From Bacteroidales bacterium (lineage in GTDB: Bacteria > Bacteroidota > Bacteroidia > Bacteroidales > P3): a stretch of 64,000 bases of DNA. How positions within the stretch are numbered: the first letter of the stretch is position 1; every line of letters begins with the position of its first letter. Below are positions 25,336 to 34,947 of this stretch, piece after piece. The stretch lies in NCBI GenBank assembly GCA_017439185.1, contig JAFRTM010000013.1, forward strand, positions 175,179-239,178, read 5' to 3'. The notes below the pieces were generated by a model, which saw only the letters and a program-made list of their open reading frames with translations, ran no database searches and was not told where the DNA came from. The translations under genes were made by a program, and so were the position numbers.

Positions 25336-26481
25336 ATGACACAGTATTATAAGAAGCCGATTTCTATTATTGCAGCCATGATTGCTGTGATGTTTCTTTG
25401 TGGATGCAAGGACAATATTAGGAGCATAGAACTGTTGAACCACCATGTAAACATGAATGTGGGAGACACCTATCAGCTGGCCTACATCGCAAACGGAGCA
25501 AACAAGACTCCAGAATTGACATGGACGAGCAGCGATCCCCACATAGTAACGGTTGACGAGGACGGCCTGTTGCTGGCGCTTGCAGCCGGGAGCGCTATGG
25601 TGACCGTGGAAGTGGACGGGCACAGCGACACGTGCTCGGTAGATGTTACGCCCGGCACCTCGCCATACGCATCGGATGTGAACATTACCAGTTATGGGGC
25701 AGTAAACTCACATTTCTCGGTAAGTCCGGGCGAGATGGTACAGTTTTCGAGGGGTAACCTGCAGTATCAGCCGAGCAGCGGACTGTGGCAATTTGCCGAG
25801 AACCAATTCCAATACATAGGACGCGACAACACCAACGCCTCAGCCTCGTACAATGGTTGGATAGACCTGTTCGGCTGGGGTACCAGTGGGTGGAACGGCG
25901 GCATCGCCGCATATGAGCCGTGGGCGACCTCGACAGATGACACCCAATACCAACTTGGAAATGCGACGGCCAACATCACCGAGACATACGCCTTGGGAGA
26001 CTGGGGGCTGTACAACAGCATAGAGAACGGAGGCAGGCGACAAGCGATGTGGAGAACGCTGACACAAGAGGAGTGGGCATACCTGTTGACCACCGACACC
26101 AACAACCATAACAGATACGGGAAATGGGGCCTTGCCACAATAGCCGACATATACCGAGGCATAGTGATAGTGCCGGACACGTGGACCAAACCCACCGATG
26201 TGGACTATTCCCACGGTTCTGCCCACGGATACAGGACCAACCGCTACACCTATCAAGAATGGCTTTCGATGCAGGCATCGGGGGCGGTGTTCCTGCCTAA
26301 CGCCGGACAACGAGAAGGCACGACCACTTCGGCATTGGGAGCAGACGGCTATTATTGGTCAAGCACAGCCGATGGGGCCACCGCAGCCTACGCGCTGTTC
26401 CTTGTGGGCGGCACAGTGAACGCCACAGCTAGCCGGGCCCGCCATTCGGGGTTGTCGGTAAGATTAGTGTCAAATTATTGA
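25336..26481 (+). CDS. Big-2 plus FISUMP-like surface lipoprotein (paralog 2)
   Basis: 381 residues. Signal with lipobox FLCGC. Residues 30-105 form a bacterial Ig-like (Big_2) domain: ELLNHHVNMNVGDTYQLAYIA, then LTWTSSDPHIVTVDEDGLLLALAAGSAMVTVEVDG. After a linker comes the same body as in the proteins at 21822 and 40289: QFSRGNLQYQPSSGLWQFAENQ, GWIDLFGWGTSGWNGG, WRTLTQEEWAYLL, and the ending GYYWSSTADG...GLSVRLVSN. It probably acts at the cell surface; substrate unknown. The stop overlaps the convergent namZ stop by seven bases. Confidence 0.8.
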   Translation: MTQYYKKPISIIAAMIAVMFLCGCKDNIRSIELLNHHVNMNVGDTYQLAYIANGANKTPELTWTSSDPHIVTVDEDGLLLALAAGSAMVTVEVDGHSDTCSVDVTPGTSPYASDVNITSYGAVNSHFSVSPGEMVQFSRGNLQYQPSSGLWQFAENQFQYIGRDNTNASASYNGWIDLFGWGTSGWNGGIAAYEPWATSTDDTQYQLGNATANITETYALGDWGLYNSIENGGRRQAMWRTLTQEEWAYLLTTDTNNHNRYGKWGLATIADIYRGIVIVPDTWTKPTDVDYSHGSAHGYRTNRYTYQEWLSMQASGAVFLPNAGQREGTTTSALGADGYYWSSTADGATAAYALFLVGGTVNATASRARHSGLSVRLVSNY

Positions 26482-27644
26482 TATAGCAGATATTTCTGCC
26501 GCATAACCTTGAACTCGCTGAGTGCAGGTTCCCAAGAAGCACGGATAGAATCCTCACTGACGCCCTCCTCGATCTGTTTTCGCAGGAGCCTGGTGCCGGC
26601 AAGTTTGTCGAAGAATCCGTTGGAGAGGAAGAAATCGTTGTGGCGACTATACCTATAAAGTTCGAAAAGCCATTTCAACTCAAATCGGTCGGGCGCTTTA
26701 ACGCGACTGAGGTCTATGCCGTAACAAGTCTTGCCGTTGAATAACGGGTTGTCGCTTACCCCCGGGATAGTCTTGGGTTTGAACTCAAACGCAACCGCCG
26801 GCGGCATAAAATTGGGGCTGCCGACGATGCAGAACGGATGGTCAGTACCACGGCCGACACTGACATTGGTTCCCTCGAAGAGGCAGAGGCTGGGGTATAG
26901 CGCGATGGCCTGGTCGTTGCGGAGATTGGGGGAAGGCGGAATAGGCAGAGAGTAGCGCATCGAATGGTCATAACCTTCCATTGTGATGATAGTAAGCATA
27001 CAAGTGTCGGCCGACTTAATCCAATGCTCGCCATTAATCATGCGGGCGTACTCGCCAATGGTCATACCGTGCACGATTGGCACCGGGTGCATGCCCACGA
27101 AGGACCGCAGCGAGAGGTCGAGCACCGGCCCGTCAACATAACGACCGTTAGGATTTGGGCGGTCGAGTACGATCACTCTGACATTATTTTCTGCGCACGC
27201 CTCCATGACATAATGAAGGGTAGAGATATAGGTATAGAAGCGGCAACCAACGTCCTGGATGTCGAAGATGACATAGTCGAGACCTTTGAGTTGCTCGGGA
27301 GTGGGCTTTTTGTTCTGTCCATAGAGAGAGACTATCGGCAATCCAGAAGAGGCGTCTTTACCGCTAGCCACCGAGCCGCCCGCTTCGACATCGCCACGAA
27401 AGCCGTGTTCGGGACAGAAAATCTTGACCACCTTTACCCCACGCGAGAGGAGAGTGTCGAGGAGGTGGACATAGGTAGTGTCCGAACGGAACACTACCGA
27501 AGTCTGGTTTGCCACGATTGCCACCTTCTTTTTCTTGAGCAACGGCAAATAGGCATCGGTGCGATTGGCACCCACAGTCTGTCCGATGGCTACCGGAGCG
27601 GCCAACAACAGAACAGCGAACAATATGACAACAATATTTCTCAT
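26475..27644 (-). CDS. namZ: Exo-beta-N-acetylmuramidase NamZ (DUF1343)
   Basis: 389 residues from the ATG at 27644; a longer frame to 27806 would run through dut and is rejected. Signal peptide (residues 2-23, [18 protein letters not shown]). DUF1343 features: [83 protein letters not shown]. NamZ proteins (GH171) remove terminal N-acetylmuramic acid from peptidoglycan fragments. It overlaps dut by four bases (ATGA) and is last in the M23-trmD-clpP-dut string. Confidence 0.88.
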   Translation of the reverse strand: MRNIVVILFAVLLLAAPVAIGQTVGANRTDAYLPLLKKKKVAIVANQTSVVFRSDTTYVHLLDTLLSRGVKVVKIFCPEHGFRGDVEAGGSVASGKDASSGLPIVSLYGQNKKPTPEQLKGLDYVIFDIQDVGCRFYTYISTLHYVMEACAENNVRVIVLDRPNPNGRYVDGPVLDLSLRSFVGMHPVPIVHGMTIGEYARMINGEHWIKSADTCMLTIITMEGYDHSMRYSLPIPPSPNLRNDQAIALYPSLCLFEGTNVSVGRGTDHPFCIVGSPNFMPPAVAFEFKPKTIPGVSDNPLFNGKTCYGIDLSRVKAPDRFELKWLFELYRYSRHNDFFLSNGFFDKLAGTRLLRKQIEEGVSEDSIRASWEPALSEFKVMRQKYLLYQ

Positions 27645-28075
27645 ACGCCAGTATGTCCGAAACCGCCCGAACCACGTTCGGTCTGGTTGAGTTCCTCGCA
27701 GAGTTCCCATTCGGCCCGCTCGTGGCGGGCTATGACCATCTGAGCGATACGCTCGCCATCGTTGATGACAAACGGTTCCTGCGAGAGGTTTATGAGGATG
27801 ACACATATCTCGCCACGGTAGTCGGCGTCTATGGTTCCCGGCGAGTTGAGTACCGTGATGCCTTTCTTGAGAGCCAAGCCGCTACGGGGACGGACCTGGG
27901 CCTCGAATCCGACAGGCAACTCAATATGAAGTCCCGTAGGCACCAGGCAGCGCTGCAACGGTTCAAGAGTCATCGGGCCTTCAGACAGATAGGCACGAAG
28001 ATCCACGCCTGCCGACTGAGCAGTCTCGTAGTGCGGCAGGTCGTGGTGCGAGTGATTTACAATTCTTATCTTCAT
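27641..28075 (-). CDS. dut: dUTP diphosphatase
   Basis: 144 residues, the usual size of trimeric dUTPase, hydrolysing dUTP to dUMP and pyrophosphate to keep uracil out of DNA. The five motifs are present: AGVDLRAYL (1), [11 protein letters not shown] (2), [14 protein letters not shown] (3, with the catalytic aspartate), GERIAQMVI (4), and [10 protein letters not shown] at the C-terminus (5). It overlaps the namZ start by four bases and follows clpP by six, so the genes are translationally connected. Confidence 0.96.
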   Translation of the reverse strand: MKIRIVNHSHHDLPHYETAQSAGVDLRAYLSEGPMTLEPLQRCLVPTGLHIELPVGFEAQVRPRSGLALKKGITVLNSPGTIDADYRGEICVILINLSQEPFVINDGERIAQMVIARHERAEWELCEELNQTERGSGGFGHTGV

Positions 28076-28081
28076 CGGGCA

Positions 28082-28780
28082 TTATTTCTTGTTGAGAACC
28101 TCATCGATCATACCATATTCACGAGCCTCTTCGGCGGTCATCCAGTAGTCGCGGTCGGCATCCTTCCATACCTGCTCATAATCTTTGCCGCTATGCTTGG
28201 CGATGATCTCGTAAAGCTCTTTCTTGAGTTTCTGAATCTCACGAACAGTGATCTCCATATCGGTAGCCTGTCCTTCGGCACCACCCATCGGCTGATGAAT
28301 CATCACACGGCTATGAGGCAGCGCACAACGTTTACCCTTGGTGCCAGCGCAGAGCAGTACCGAAGCCATAGAGGTGGCAAGACCGGTGCAAAGAGTTGCC
28401 ACTTCGGGACGTATATACTGCATAGTGTCATAGATACCAAGGCCGGAATAGACCGAGCCTCCCGGAGAGTTGAGGTATATCTGGATATCCTTCTGCGGAT
28501 CCATACTTTCGAGGAACAGTAACTGTGCCTGAATAACATTAGACGTGTAGTCGTCAATTGCGGTGCCGAGGAATATGATACGATCCATCATCAAGCGTGA
28601 GAATACATCCATTTGCGTCATATTCAGTTGGCGCTCCTCGATGATGTATGGAGTAAGAGAATTGTCGACTCCGCGACTCATACTGTGTATGGCACGGTTG
28701 GAAGCCGAGACATATTTGTCGTAAGTTGTACTGCTGACACCGCAATGGCCGGTGGCGAATTTTTCGAATTCAGATTTCAT
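28082..28780 (-). CDS. clpP: ATP-dependent Clp protease proteolytic subunit
   Basis: 232 residues; the tetradecameric serine protease chamber that works with ClpX or ClpA-type ATPases. Catalytic serine in GLATSMASVLL, histidine in RVMIHQPMGG, with the oxyanion segment NSPGGSVYSGL before them. An N-terminal extension of about 40 residues precedes the conserved IIEERQ start of the mature protein, typical of Bacteroidota ClpP and probably self-processed. clpX is not adjacent here; the gene is embedded between trmD and dut. Confidence 0.96.
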   Translation of the reverse strand: MKSEFEKFATGHCGVSSTTYDKYVSASNRAIHSMSRGVDNSLTPYIIEERQLNMTQMDVFSRLMMDRIIFLGTAIDDYTSNVIQAQLLFLESMDPQKDIQIYLNSPGGSVYSGLGIYDTMQYIRPEVATLCTGLATSMASVLLCAGTKGKRCALPHSRVMIHQPMGGAEGQATDMEITVREIQKLKKELYEIIAKHSGKDYEQVWKDADRDYWMTAEEAREYGMIDEVLNKK

Positions 28781-28802
28781 AAGGTTGTTGTTTTATTTGT
28801 TA

Positions 28803-29486
28803 TTATTCATTTTCGTTCAAGAGGTTGGGGCGGCGTTCACGAGTGCGTTGGAGAGCTTGCTCATAGCGCCATTGTTGAATCTTGGCGTGATCGCCCGAGA
28901 GCAGGACCTGAGGAACCTGCCAGCCCCGGAAGTCGGCCGGTCGGGTGTACTCGGGGGGAGCTACAAGACCGTCCTGGAAAGAGTCGCCGAGAGCGGACTG
29001 CTCATCGCCCAAGACGCCAGGAATAAGACGCACCACTGTGTCGCATATCACGGCGGTGGCCAACTCTCCACCGGTGAGCACATAATCGCCTATGCTTATC
29101 TCGCGAGTGACGAAATGCTCCCTTATACGTTCATCCACCCCTTTGTAGTGGCCGCAGAGAATCATGAGGTTCTGTTTCAGAGAGAGTGTGTTGCTGACAG
29201 GCTGCGAGAGGAGTTCTCCGTCAGGAGCGGTATAAATAATATCGTCATAGGTCCGTTGGCTCTGGAGGTCCTCGATGCAGTTGGCCAGCGGCTCGACAGC
29301 CATAACCATACCGGCACCGCCGCCATAGGGATAGTCGTCGACACTGCCATAGCGAGTGAGAGAATAGTCGTGAAGGTCGTGCAACACGATTTCCACAAGC
29401 CCTTTTTTCTGAGCACGGCTGATGATGGATTCGTCGAAGAACATCCGCATCATATTGGGGAAGAGAGTGAGAATATCTATTCGCAT
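28803..29486 (-). CDS. trmD: tRNA (guanine-37-N1)-methyltransferase
   Basis: 227 residues from the ATG at 29486 (an ATG three codons earlier, at 29495, is also possible). It adds a methyl group to G37 next to the anticodon and prevents frameshifting. The trefoil-knot SAM site is seen in [14 protein letters not shown] and [13 protein letters not shown]; the early [10 protein letters not shown] and [13 protein letters not shown] loops are also conserved. Length is close to the usual 230-250. It follows the M23 peptidase gene by about 20 bases in the same direction. Confidence 0.96.
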   Translation of the reverse strand: MRIDILTLFPNMMRMFFDESIISRAQKKGLVEIVLHDLHDYSLTRYGSVDDYPYGGGAGMVMAVEPLANCIEDLQSQRTYDDIIYTAPDGELLSQPVSNTLSLKQNLMILCGHYKGVDERIREHFVTREISIGDYVLTGGELATAVICDTVVRLIPGVLGDEQSALGDSFQDGLVAPPEYTRPADFRGWQVPQVLLSGDHAKIQQWRYEQALQRTRERRPNLLNENE

Positions 29487-29507
29487 AGCCTGCACAGAGT
29501 TTGAATG

Positions 29508-30539
29508 TTACCTCACCCTAAGTTTACGTCCTATAGAGAGGACCGTGGTTTCCTTTATACCATTGAGTTGGCAGAGACGGCGGACCGTAGTGTGGTTGCG
29601 AGCTGCGATTTTGCCGAGCGTATCGCCGCTGCGTACTTTGTAATATTGAGCGCCGTTGGAAGAAGCCTTTGCTCGGCTGGGAGTTGTAGAAGAAGACGCA
29701 TTAGTCTGCGTGGCCACTTTACGGAAGGAGTTCTGAGTCAGGCACAGCTCGTTGCTGCGGAGCTTGTGGGCATTACAGTCGATGACATGTTCGGGATTGA
29801 TGGCGTTGCCCATATAGCGCACCTCAAAATGGAGGTGACTGCCGTAACTGCGGCCAGTGTTGCCGCACAATCCTATCACATCGCCCGCCTTGACCCGCAT
29901 ACCAGGTTTGGCATAGCGGAGCGACAGGTGTGCATAATATGTCTCGAGCCCGTTGTCATGGCGGATAATGATAAGGTTGCCATACGACTTATTGAACTTA
30001 GAGACACGCACCACGCCGTCAAAAGCCGCATAGATGTCTTTCCCTGTGGGCTGGGCAATATCGACACCATAATGGAAGCGGCGACGACGAGGGCCGAAAT
30101 GGGAAGTGGCACGAGCCTCGGGAGGAGTGGGATAGGCAAATTTATGCTTGGCATCGGTGAGAGTGATTCTGACTGTGTCGTTGGGGCCGAATATCTTGCG
30201 TGGGTAGTGGATAAGAGAGGAGTCCAATCCTGCATATAGAATATCGTTCTCGCTGTCCACTCCTTCATCCTCGTTTTCCTGTATCATAGGAATTTCACCC
30301 TCGTCGCCATCTTCGTATTTGATTGGAGGAGGAGCCAGTAGATTGGGTCTCTTTCGCTCGTCTTGGGTGCGGTCGTCGATAATCAGGCCTTCATAGTCGG
30401 CATCATCGTATATCACATCCATCTCATCAATCTTAACCTCAGTCTTCTTGGTTCCATTGTTTTGGGCCAAGAGTTCGCTTTGCGACATAAACAGCAATAT
30501 GACAGACAATAAGGCTCCAATTTTTGCGTAGTACTTCAT
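29508..30539 (-). CDS. M23 peptidoglycan endopeptidase with LysM domain
   Basis: 343 residues. Signal peptide (to about LLAQ at 26), then an acidic low-complexity stretch (about 30-100). The M23 zinc metallopeptidase domain has FHYGVD near 155 and HLHFE near 237, giving the H-xxx-D and HxH zinc ligands. A C-terminal LysM repeat (about 298-343: YYKVRSGDTLGKIAARN) binds glycan. It probably cleaves peptide cross-bridges in the periplasm during growth or division. It heads the minus-strand string that continues into trmD. A -7-like TACTTTTTTGC (plus 30623-30633) may be its promoter. Confidence 0.9.
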   Translation of the reverse strand: MKYYAKIGALLSVILLFMSQSELLAQNNGTKKTEVKIDEMDVIYDDADYEGLIIDDRTQDERKRPNLLAPPPIKYEDGDEGEIPMIQENEDEGVDSENDILYAGLDSSLIHYPRKIFGPNDTVRITLTDAKHKFAYPTPPEARATSHFGPRRRRFHYGVDIAQPTGKDIYAAFDGVVRVSKFNKSYGNLIIIRHDNGLETYYAHLSLRYAKPGMRVKAGDVIGLCGNTGRSYGSHLHFEVRYMGNAINPEHVIDCNAHKLRSNELCLTQNSFRKVATQTNASSSTTPSRAKASSNGAQYYKVRSGDTLGKIAARNHTTVRRLCQLNGIKETTVLSIGRKLRVR

Positions 30540-31146
30540 ACAGTTTTCAATTAGTTAGCAGTTGTGCAATTAAATGGGAATCGTTCCCGTCCACGTTCAA
30601 TAGTATAATAACGGACAATGTTGCAAAAAAGTATGTGCGCCTATAAAAAATATATAATATTTTTTTCAACAGGTAAGAGATATCTGTGGATAACCATGAG
30701 CCAGCATAGTCGAATCCGTAGGGGTAAAACATATAACAGCCGACTCCCGTCGACTGTTATATGCTTTAAACCAAACTATAATCTCTAGGGGAATACACAT
30801 TGGGTGTAATAGATTTATGACTTCTTATCACACCATCGAGGCAAACCAACAAAACCTCTTAATGCCTCCTAGAAATCGTTGCAAAATTACACACATTTTC
30901 AAATCCACCTATTACCTTTATAGGTGATTTTATATACAAAAATGCTGATTGCTTTACTGCAAAGGATTTCGGAAGGTCGTTTGATTGTATTTTAACATTT
31001 TATAAATGCTATCTTGCTGTATTTTAGGACTTGATAATTTAGGCCACTCGATGAAAAAACGGCATTTTTGCACATTTTCGGTGGTTTTTTTTGGCTTTTT
31101 TGTGATTTGTACTTATAAATCAGGAATTTATACAGAAAAACGACAC
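30540..31146. other. Intergenic region containing a structured RNA candidate
   Basis: 607 bases without a gene between two minus-strand units. It holds the RNA candidate at 30723-30877. A separate hairpin CACCTAT/ATAGGTG at 30907-30927 lies just upstream of that RNA's promoter. The rest is AT-rich. A plus-strand frame from 31006 is antisense to the msr gene and is rejected. Confidence 0.6.
30723..30877 (-). ncRNA. Unassigned structured small RNA with own promoter and terminator hairpin
   Basis: On the minus strand a -7 box TAATTTTGC (plus 30881-30889) precedes a compact fold. P1 pairs TTTCTAGG with CCTAGAGA (plus 30868-30875 with 30782-30789). Inside are P2, AGGCA/TGCCT (plus 30863-30867 and 30839-30843), and P3, GGTGTGATA/TATTACACC (plus 30826-30834 and 30803-30811), making a three-way junction. 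Last comes a 14-bp stem with one mismatch (plus 30731-30744 and 30749-30762), followed by GTTTTA. Length about 155 nt. The -33 element is weak. I could not match it to a named family; a Bacteroidales-1-type RNA is one possibility. It could also be a leader of the M23 gene, but the terminal stem argues for an independent transcript. Confidence 0.6.
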
Positions 31147-32142
31147 TCATTCCGACATGGACGGATCACTCGCATTACGCGCCACGTCGAAGAGGTGGAG
31201 AGGGATGTGGCAATAGCCCGATGGGTTTTTCCTCAGATATTCCTGATGGCTATCGTCAGCGGGATAAAAATTAGAGAGCGGCAATACCTCGATTGCCGAA
31301 GGTACCTGCAGCGAAGATTGGAGCCGGCGCAACTGGTCGAGGATGACAGGAAGATCCCGGTCGGGATACGAATAGTATATACCTGTCCGATAACGTGTGC
31401 CGCAGTCTTCCCCTTGTCGGTTGAGAGATGTAGGATCTATGGTTTTGAAGAAAAGCTGCAGGAGGAAAGCCAGGGAGATTCGATTAGAGTCATATGTTAC
31501 GGCGACAGCTTCGGCGAAGCCGGTCTGGTCGGTATATACCTGTTCATAGGTCGGGTTGGTAATATTGCCGTTGGCGAATCCCACCTGTGTGGAGAGGACA
31601 CCGGAAATAAGAGAGAGAAAGTGCTGGAGACCCCAGAAACATCCGCCGGCAAGGCAGATGTGATATACGGGACTATGGTGGCGGCTGCGGAAAAGCGATA
31701 TAATGTCGGTCATGGCAGATAGGTTGCTCTCGTCGATATGATCGAAGGCCGCGAGGCGGTCACTGTCGATATCAAGAACTCCCCACACATGATCTTTGTC
31801 GTCGAGGAGCGGTACCACTATCTCGCTGCGGGAAGCACTGCTGCAGGCTATGTGACCAGGGAACTGTTCCACGTCATCGACACAGAGAGTCTTGCGTTGC
31901 TGCCATGCCGAGCCGCAGACGCCCTTGCCGAAAGAGATGCGTGTACATGCTATGGGCCCTTGAAAGGGGCCGAGGATTAATTCCTCACCAGAGACGAGGT
32001 AGAAGCCAGTCCACCAGAATCCGAGTGAACTGTGGAGGAGACTGGCCGTGTTGGCCAAGAGAGAGGTCAGAGATGGGGCCGATTCCGCAAGGGCGGACAT
32101 TTGAGGCAGGAGTTGACTGTATGTGGCAGACTTGTCTTCCAT
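31147..32142 (-). CDS. Fused free-methionine-R-sulfoxide reductase / MsrA
   Basis: 331 residues. Residues 1-152 are a GAF-type free methionine-(R)-sulfoxide reductase (fRMsr/MsrC) with GPFQGPIACTRISFGKGVCG. Cysteines 66, 76 and 100 keep the 10 and 24 spacing of the E. coli enzyme's three redox cysteines. Residues 158-331 are MsrA, with catalytic C168 in GGCFWGLQHF, then GNITNPTYEQVYTDQTGFAEAV and EDCGTRYRTGIYY. The fusion would reduce both the free R epimer and S epimers of oxidised methionine. No signal peptide, so it is cytosolic. It follows the DUF2147 gene by 26 bases in the same direction and is probably co-transcribed. Confidence 0.88.
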   Translation of the reverse strand: MEDKSATYSQLLPQMSALAESAPSLTSLLANTASLLHSSLGFWWTGFYLVSGEELILGPFQGPIACTRISFGKGVCGSAWQQRKTLCVDDVEQFPGHIACSSASRSEIVVPLLDDKDHVWGVLDIDSDRLAAFDHIDESNLSAMTDIISLFRSRHHSPVYHICLAGGCFWGLQHFLSLISGVLSTQVGFANGNITNPTYEQVYTDQTGFAEAVAVTYDSNRISLAFLLQLFFKTIDPTSLNRQGEDCGTRYRTGIYYSYPDRDLPVILDQLRRLQSSLQVPSAIEVLPLSNFYPADDSHQEYLRKNPSGYCHIPLHLFDVARNASDPSMSE

Positions 32143-32168
32143 GGCGAAGATTGGGGTTTATGAAACTA

Positions 32169-32630
32169 CTATTTTATCCGTTTCCATTTCATCGTGATGC
32201 CGATAGATGGAGTGCCCATGTAGTAACGGGCCTCAATGTCGGAAGTTGTTTTGCCTGGTTTGAGCTTTACGCCGAAAGTCTTGCCGCTGTAGGGATCGTA
32301 GAGGTCGCCCTTTACCCACTCGCCGTTTTTGAACTGGAGGTTCCAGCAGAGAATGACCTCGTTCCACTTGCGAGTGCGGAGTTTTGGATTTTTGTTCTTC
32401 ACGTCACAGCGGATAGAACCATCGTCGTTGGTTGGATGGTTGGTCCATACCACGATGCCTGAGTACAGTCCGTCAGAACCACGGGTAATGCGTACATGGG
32501 CCGTATCGTCATTGAAAGGAGAGGTGGTGCGCCAAACACCAAGGATATCGTCAGCGTTGGCCTGTGCCCATACATGAGAGGAGCAGAGAAACAGGAGCAT
32601 GACAATTATGATTCTTGATATATTCCGCAT
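32169..32630 (-). CDS. DUF2147 secreted protein
   Basis: 153 residues with a signal peptide (to about VWAQ at 23). The DUF2147 pattern is clear: DILGVWRTTSPFNDDTAHVRI, GLYSGIVVWTNHP, then NPKLRTRKWNEVILCWNLQFKNGEWVKGDLYDPYSGKTFGVKLKP, and the closing YYMGTPSIGITMKWKRI. The family is a small periplasmic beta-barrel of unknown function. It is the first gene of a two-gene minus-strand unit with the fused methionine sulfoxide reductase, and it is divergent from cysS. Confidence 0.88.
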   Translation of the reverse strand: MRNISRIIIVMLLFLCSSHVWAQANADDILGVWRTTSPFNDDTAHVRITRGSDGLYSGIVVWTNHPTNDDGSIRCDVKNKNPKLRTRKWNEVILCWNLQFKNGEWVKGDLYDPYSGKTFGVKLKPGKTTSDIEARYYMGTPSIGITMKWKRIK

Positions 32631-32748
32631 AGATTATATATTATGCATAAATAACGCCGAAGTCGGTGTTTTATTGTGTTTTGTGCATGTTTTTTTATTA
32701 AGAAGGTTGTTCTACTACGTGTTGATGGAGACGAGACTGGCAAAAAAA

Positions 32749-32780
32749 TTTGTGGTTTTGAGAATTATTTGTATCTTTGC
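32749..32780 (+). promoter_or_regulatory. cysS promoter
   Basis: TTTG at 32749-32752, 19 bases, TATCTTTGC at 32772-32780. It fixes the start of cysS downstream at 32804. Confidence 0.85.
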
Positions 32781-32803
32781 AAACTGAATTAAAACTAAAA
32801 AAC

Positions 32804-34270
32804 ATGGAAAGTCTTTTGATATACAATACATTAAGTCATCAAAAAGAATTATTTAAACCCCAGACCGAAGGGAGAGTTGGAATGTATGTGTGCGGTCCTA
32901 CGGTATATGGCGACGGCCATCTCGGTCATGCGCGTCCGGCTATCACGTTTGACGTGGTGTTCAGGTACCTGAGCCACCTTGGCTACAAGGTAAGATATGT
33001 GAGGAATATCACTGACGTGGGACATCTGGAGCACGATGCCGACGAAGGAGAGGACAAGATTGCGAAGAAGGCCCGCCTGAAGCAGTTGGAACCGATGGAA
33101 GTTGCGCAATATTACACCAACCGCTACCACGCGGCCATGGATGCGCTGAACGTGCTGCGGCCGAGCATCGAGCCGTTGGCGAGTGGCCACATCATTGAGC
33201 AGATAGAGCTGGTGCAGAAGATTCTGGACAAAGGATTTGCCTACGTAAGCAACGGGAGCGTATATTTCGACGTGAGAAAATATCAGGAGGCGACCGGCAA
33301 ATACGGGCAGTTAAGCGGCAGGGTGATCGAAGAGATGCTGAGCACGACGAGAGAGCTGGACGGGCAGAGCGAGAAGAGAGAGACGGCGGACTTTGCGCTG
33401 TGGAAGAAAGCTTCGCCGGAGCATATCATGAGGTGGAATTCGCCATGGAGCGTGGGATTTCCCGGATGGCATACCGAGTGCACGGCTATGGGTACGAAAT
33501 ATCTTGGCGAGACATTCGACATCCACGGAGGTGGGATGGACCTGATGTTCCCGCACCACGAGAGCGAGATAGCGCAACAGACGGCCGTTACGGGACACGG
33601 CCCTTGCCGTTACTGGATGCACAACAACATGATCACCATCAACGGGCAGAAGATGGGCAAGAGCTTGGGTAACTTTATCACCCTTGACGAGTTCTTCAAC
33701 GGTAGCCACAAGCTGCTGGACCAGGCCTACAGCCCGATGACAATAAGATTCTTCATACTGCAGGCACACTACCGCAGCACCGTAGATTTTAGCAACGAGG
33801 CACTGCAGGCGGCGGAAAAGGGCTACGGAAGACTGATGCAGGCCTACCACACGCTGAAGGGACTGCAGGTCTCGAAGAGTTCGTCGATAGACGTGAAAGG
33901 CTATCGGGAGAAATGCTACGAGGCGATGAACGACGACTTGAACACGCCGATAGTGATAAGCCACCTGTTTAATGCCGCCAAAGCCATCAACACGGTGAAC
34001 GACCACAACGCTACGCTGACACAGGAAGACATCGACGAGCTTAAGGGATTATTCGACACGTTCGTGTTCGAGATCATGGGGCTGAAAGACGAGGAGAGCA
34101 GCGACAACACGGCGCTGATAGACGGTCTGATGAAGATGATACTGGAAGTGAGAGCCAACGCCAAAGCCAACAAAGACTGGGCGACTAGCGACAAGATAAG
34201 AGACGCCCTCGGAGAGTTGGGTGTGACCGTAAAAGACGGAAAAGACGGAGCTACTTGGCAATTAAAATAG
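32804..34270 (+). CDS. cysS: Cysteinyl-tRNA synthetase
   Basis: 488 residues. Class I synthetase charging tRNA-Cys. The zinc-binding cysteine C30 in [10 protein letters not shown] and the HIGH-type motif HLGH at 39-42 are near the N-terminus; GWHTECTAM and [15 protein letters not shown] complete the zinc and active site; the KMSKS-type loop is KMGKS near 282. An in-frame ATG at 32777 lies inside the -7 box and is not used. The C-terminal end [16 protein letters not shown] is the usual terminus. Confidence 0.97.
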   Translation: MESLLIYNTLSHQKELFKPQTEGRVGMYVCGPTVYGDGHLGHARPAITFDVVFRYLSHLGYKVRYVRNITDVGHLEHDADEGEDKIAKKARLKQLEPMEVAQYYTNRYHAAMDALNVLRPSIEPLASGHIIEQIELVQKILDKGFAYVSNGSVYFDVRKYQEATGKYGQLSGRVIEEMLSTTRELDGQSEKRETADFALWKKASPEHIMRWNSPWSVGFPGWHTECTAMGTKYLGETFDIHGGGMDLMFPHHESEIAQQTAVTGHGPCRYWMHNNMITINGQKMGKSLGNFITLDEFFNGSHKLLDQAYSPMTIRFFILQAHYRSTVDFSNEALQAAEKGYGRLMQAYHTLKGLQVSKSSSIDVKGYREKCYEAMNDDLNTPIVISHLFNAAKAINTVNDHNATLTQEDIDELKGLFDTFVFEIMGLKDEESSDNTALIDGLMKMILEVRANAKANKDWATSDKIRDALGELGVTVKDGKDGATWQLK

Positions 34271-34356
34271 ACTGATAGAGAGTTCGTTGGAAATATTTTT
34301 TGAATTTTTAACATTTCAATACAATAAAAAAGAGGAAACGCCGTTTTAGTATTGTT

Positions 34357-34947
34357 ATGAAAAAGGAGAAACAGTTGTATATCATAGCCGGATGCAACGG
34401 AGCCGGGAAGACCACGGCTTCGTACACTGTGTTGCCCGAGATATTGGACTGCCAGGAGTTTGTGAATGCCGACGAGATAGCACGAGGACTTTCTCCGTTC
34501 AACCCCGAAAGCATGACGATACAGGCCGGCCGGCTGCTGATGAAGCGCATTGACGAGCTGCTGGCGGTTGGTGCGTCCTTTGCGGTGGAGACAACCCTTT
34601 CCCCGAGAACCTACAAAAGCCTTGTTCTGAGAGCGCAGAAGATGGGCTATAAATGCAGCTTGCTTTTCTTCTGGCTGGAATCGCCGGAGATGGCAGTGAT
34701 GAGGGTGGCGAAAAGAGTGGAAGCCGGTGGCCATAATGTGCCGTCAGACGTGGTCAAACGCCGCTACAGGCTGGGGTTGGAGCATTTGTTTGACTTGTAT
34801 ATGCCCTGCGTGGACTATTGGATGTTGTTCGACAACTCGTGCCTGTCGCGAGTGCTGGTCGCAGAAGGCGGCAAGGACATGGGGACAATCATCCACGACG
34901 TGGAGATATATGAACATATCGAAAGCTATGTCAGAAGAAGAAGTTAA
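34357..34947 (+). CDS. Zeta-toxin-like P-loop kinase
   Basis: 196 residues. The Walker A motif GCNGAGKTT is at 12-20, followed by a VNADEIARGLSPFNPES segment, the AVETTLSPRTY substrate loop near 74-84, and R-rich VPSDVVKRRYRLGLEHL near 128-144. This is the layout of zeta-toxin/UDP-GlcNAc kinase-like proteins, which in proven cases phosphorylate UDP-N-acetylglucosamine and block wall synthesis. Whether this one is toxic is unknown. A 66-residue gene overlaps its end by 20 bases and is the probable partner. No clear promoter in the 86-base gap after cysS. Confidence 0.78.
   Translation: MKKEKQLYIIAGCNGAGKTTASYTVLPEILDCQEFVNADEIARGLSPFNPESMTIQAGRLLMKRIDELLAVGASFAVETTLSPRTYKSLVLRAQKMGYKCSLLFFWLESPEMAVMRVAKRVEAGGHNVPSDVVKRRYRLGLEHLFDLYMPCVDYWMLFDNSCLSRVLVAEGGKDMGTIIHDVEIYEHIESYVRRRS

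Noticed and set aside
29505-30239. A 244-codon plus-strand frame under the M23 peptidase gene
   Set aside because: The M23 and LysM motifs are on the minus strand; the plus-strand translation has no recognised domain.
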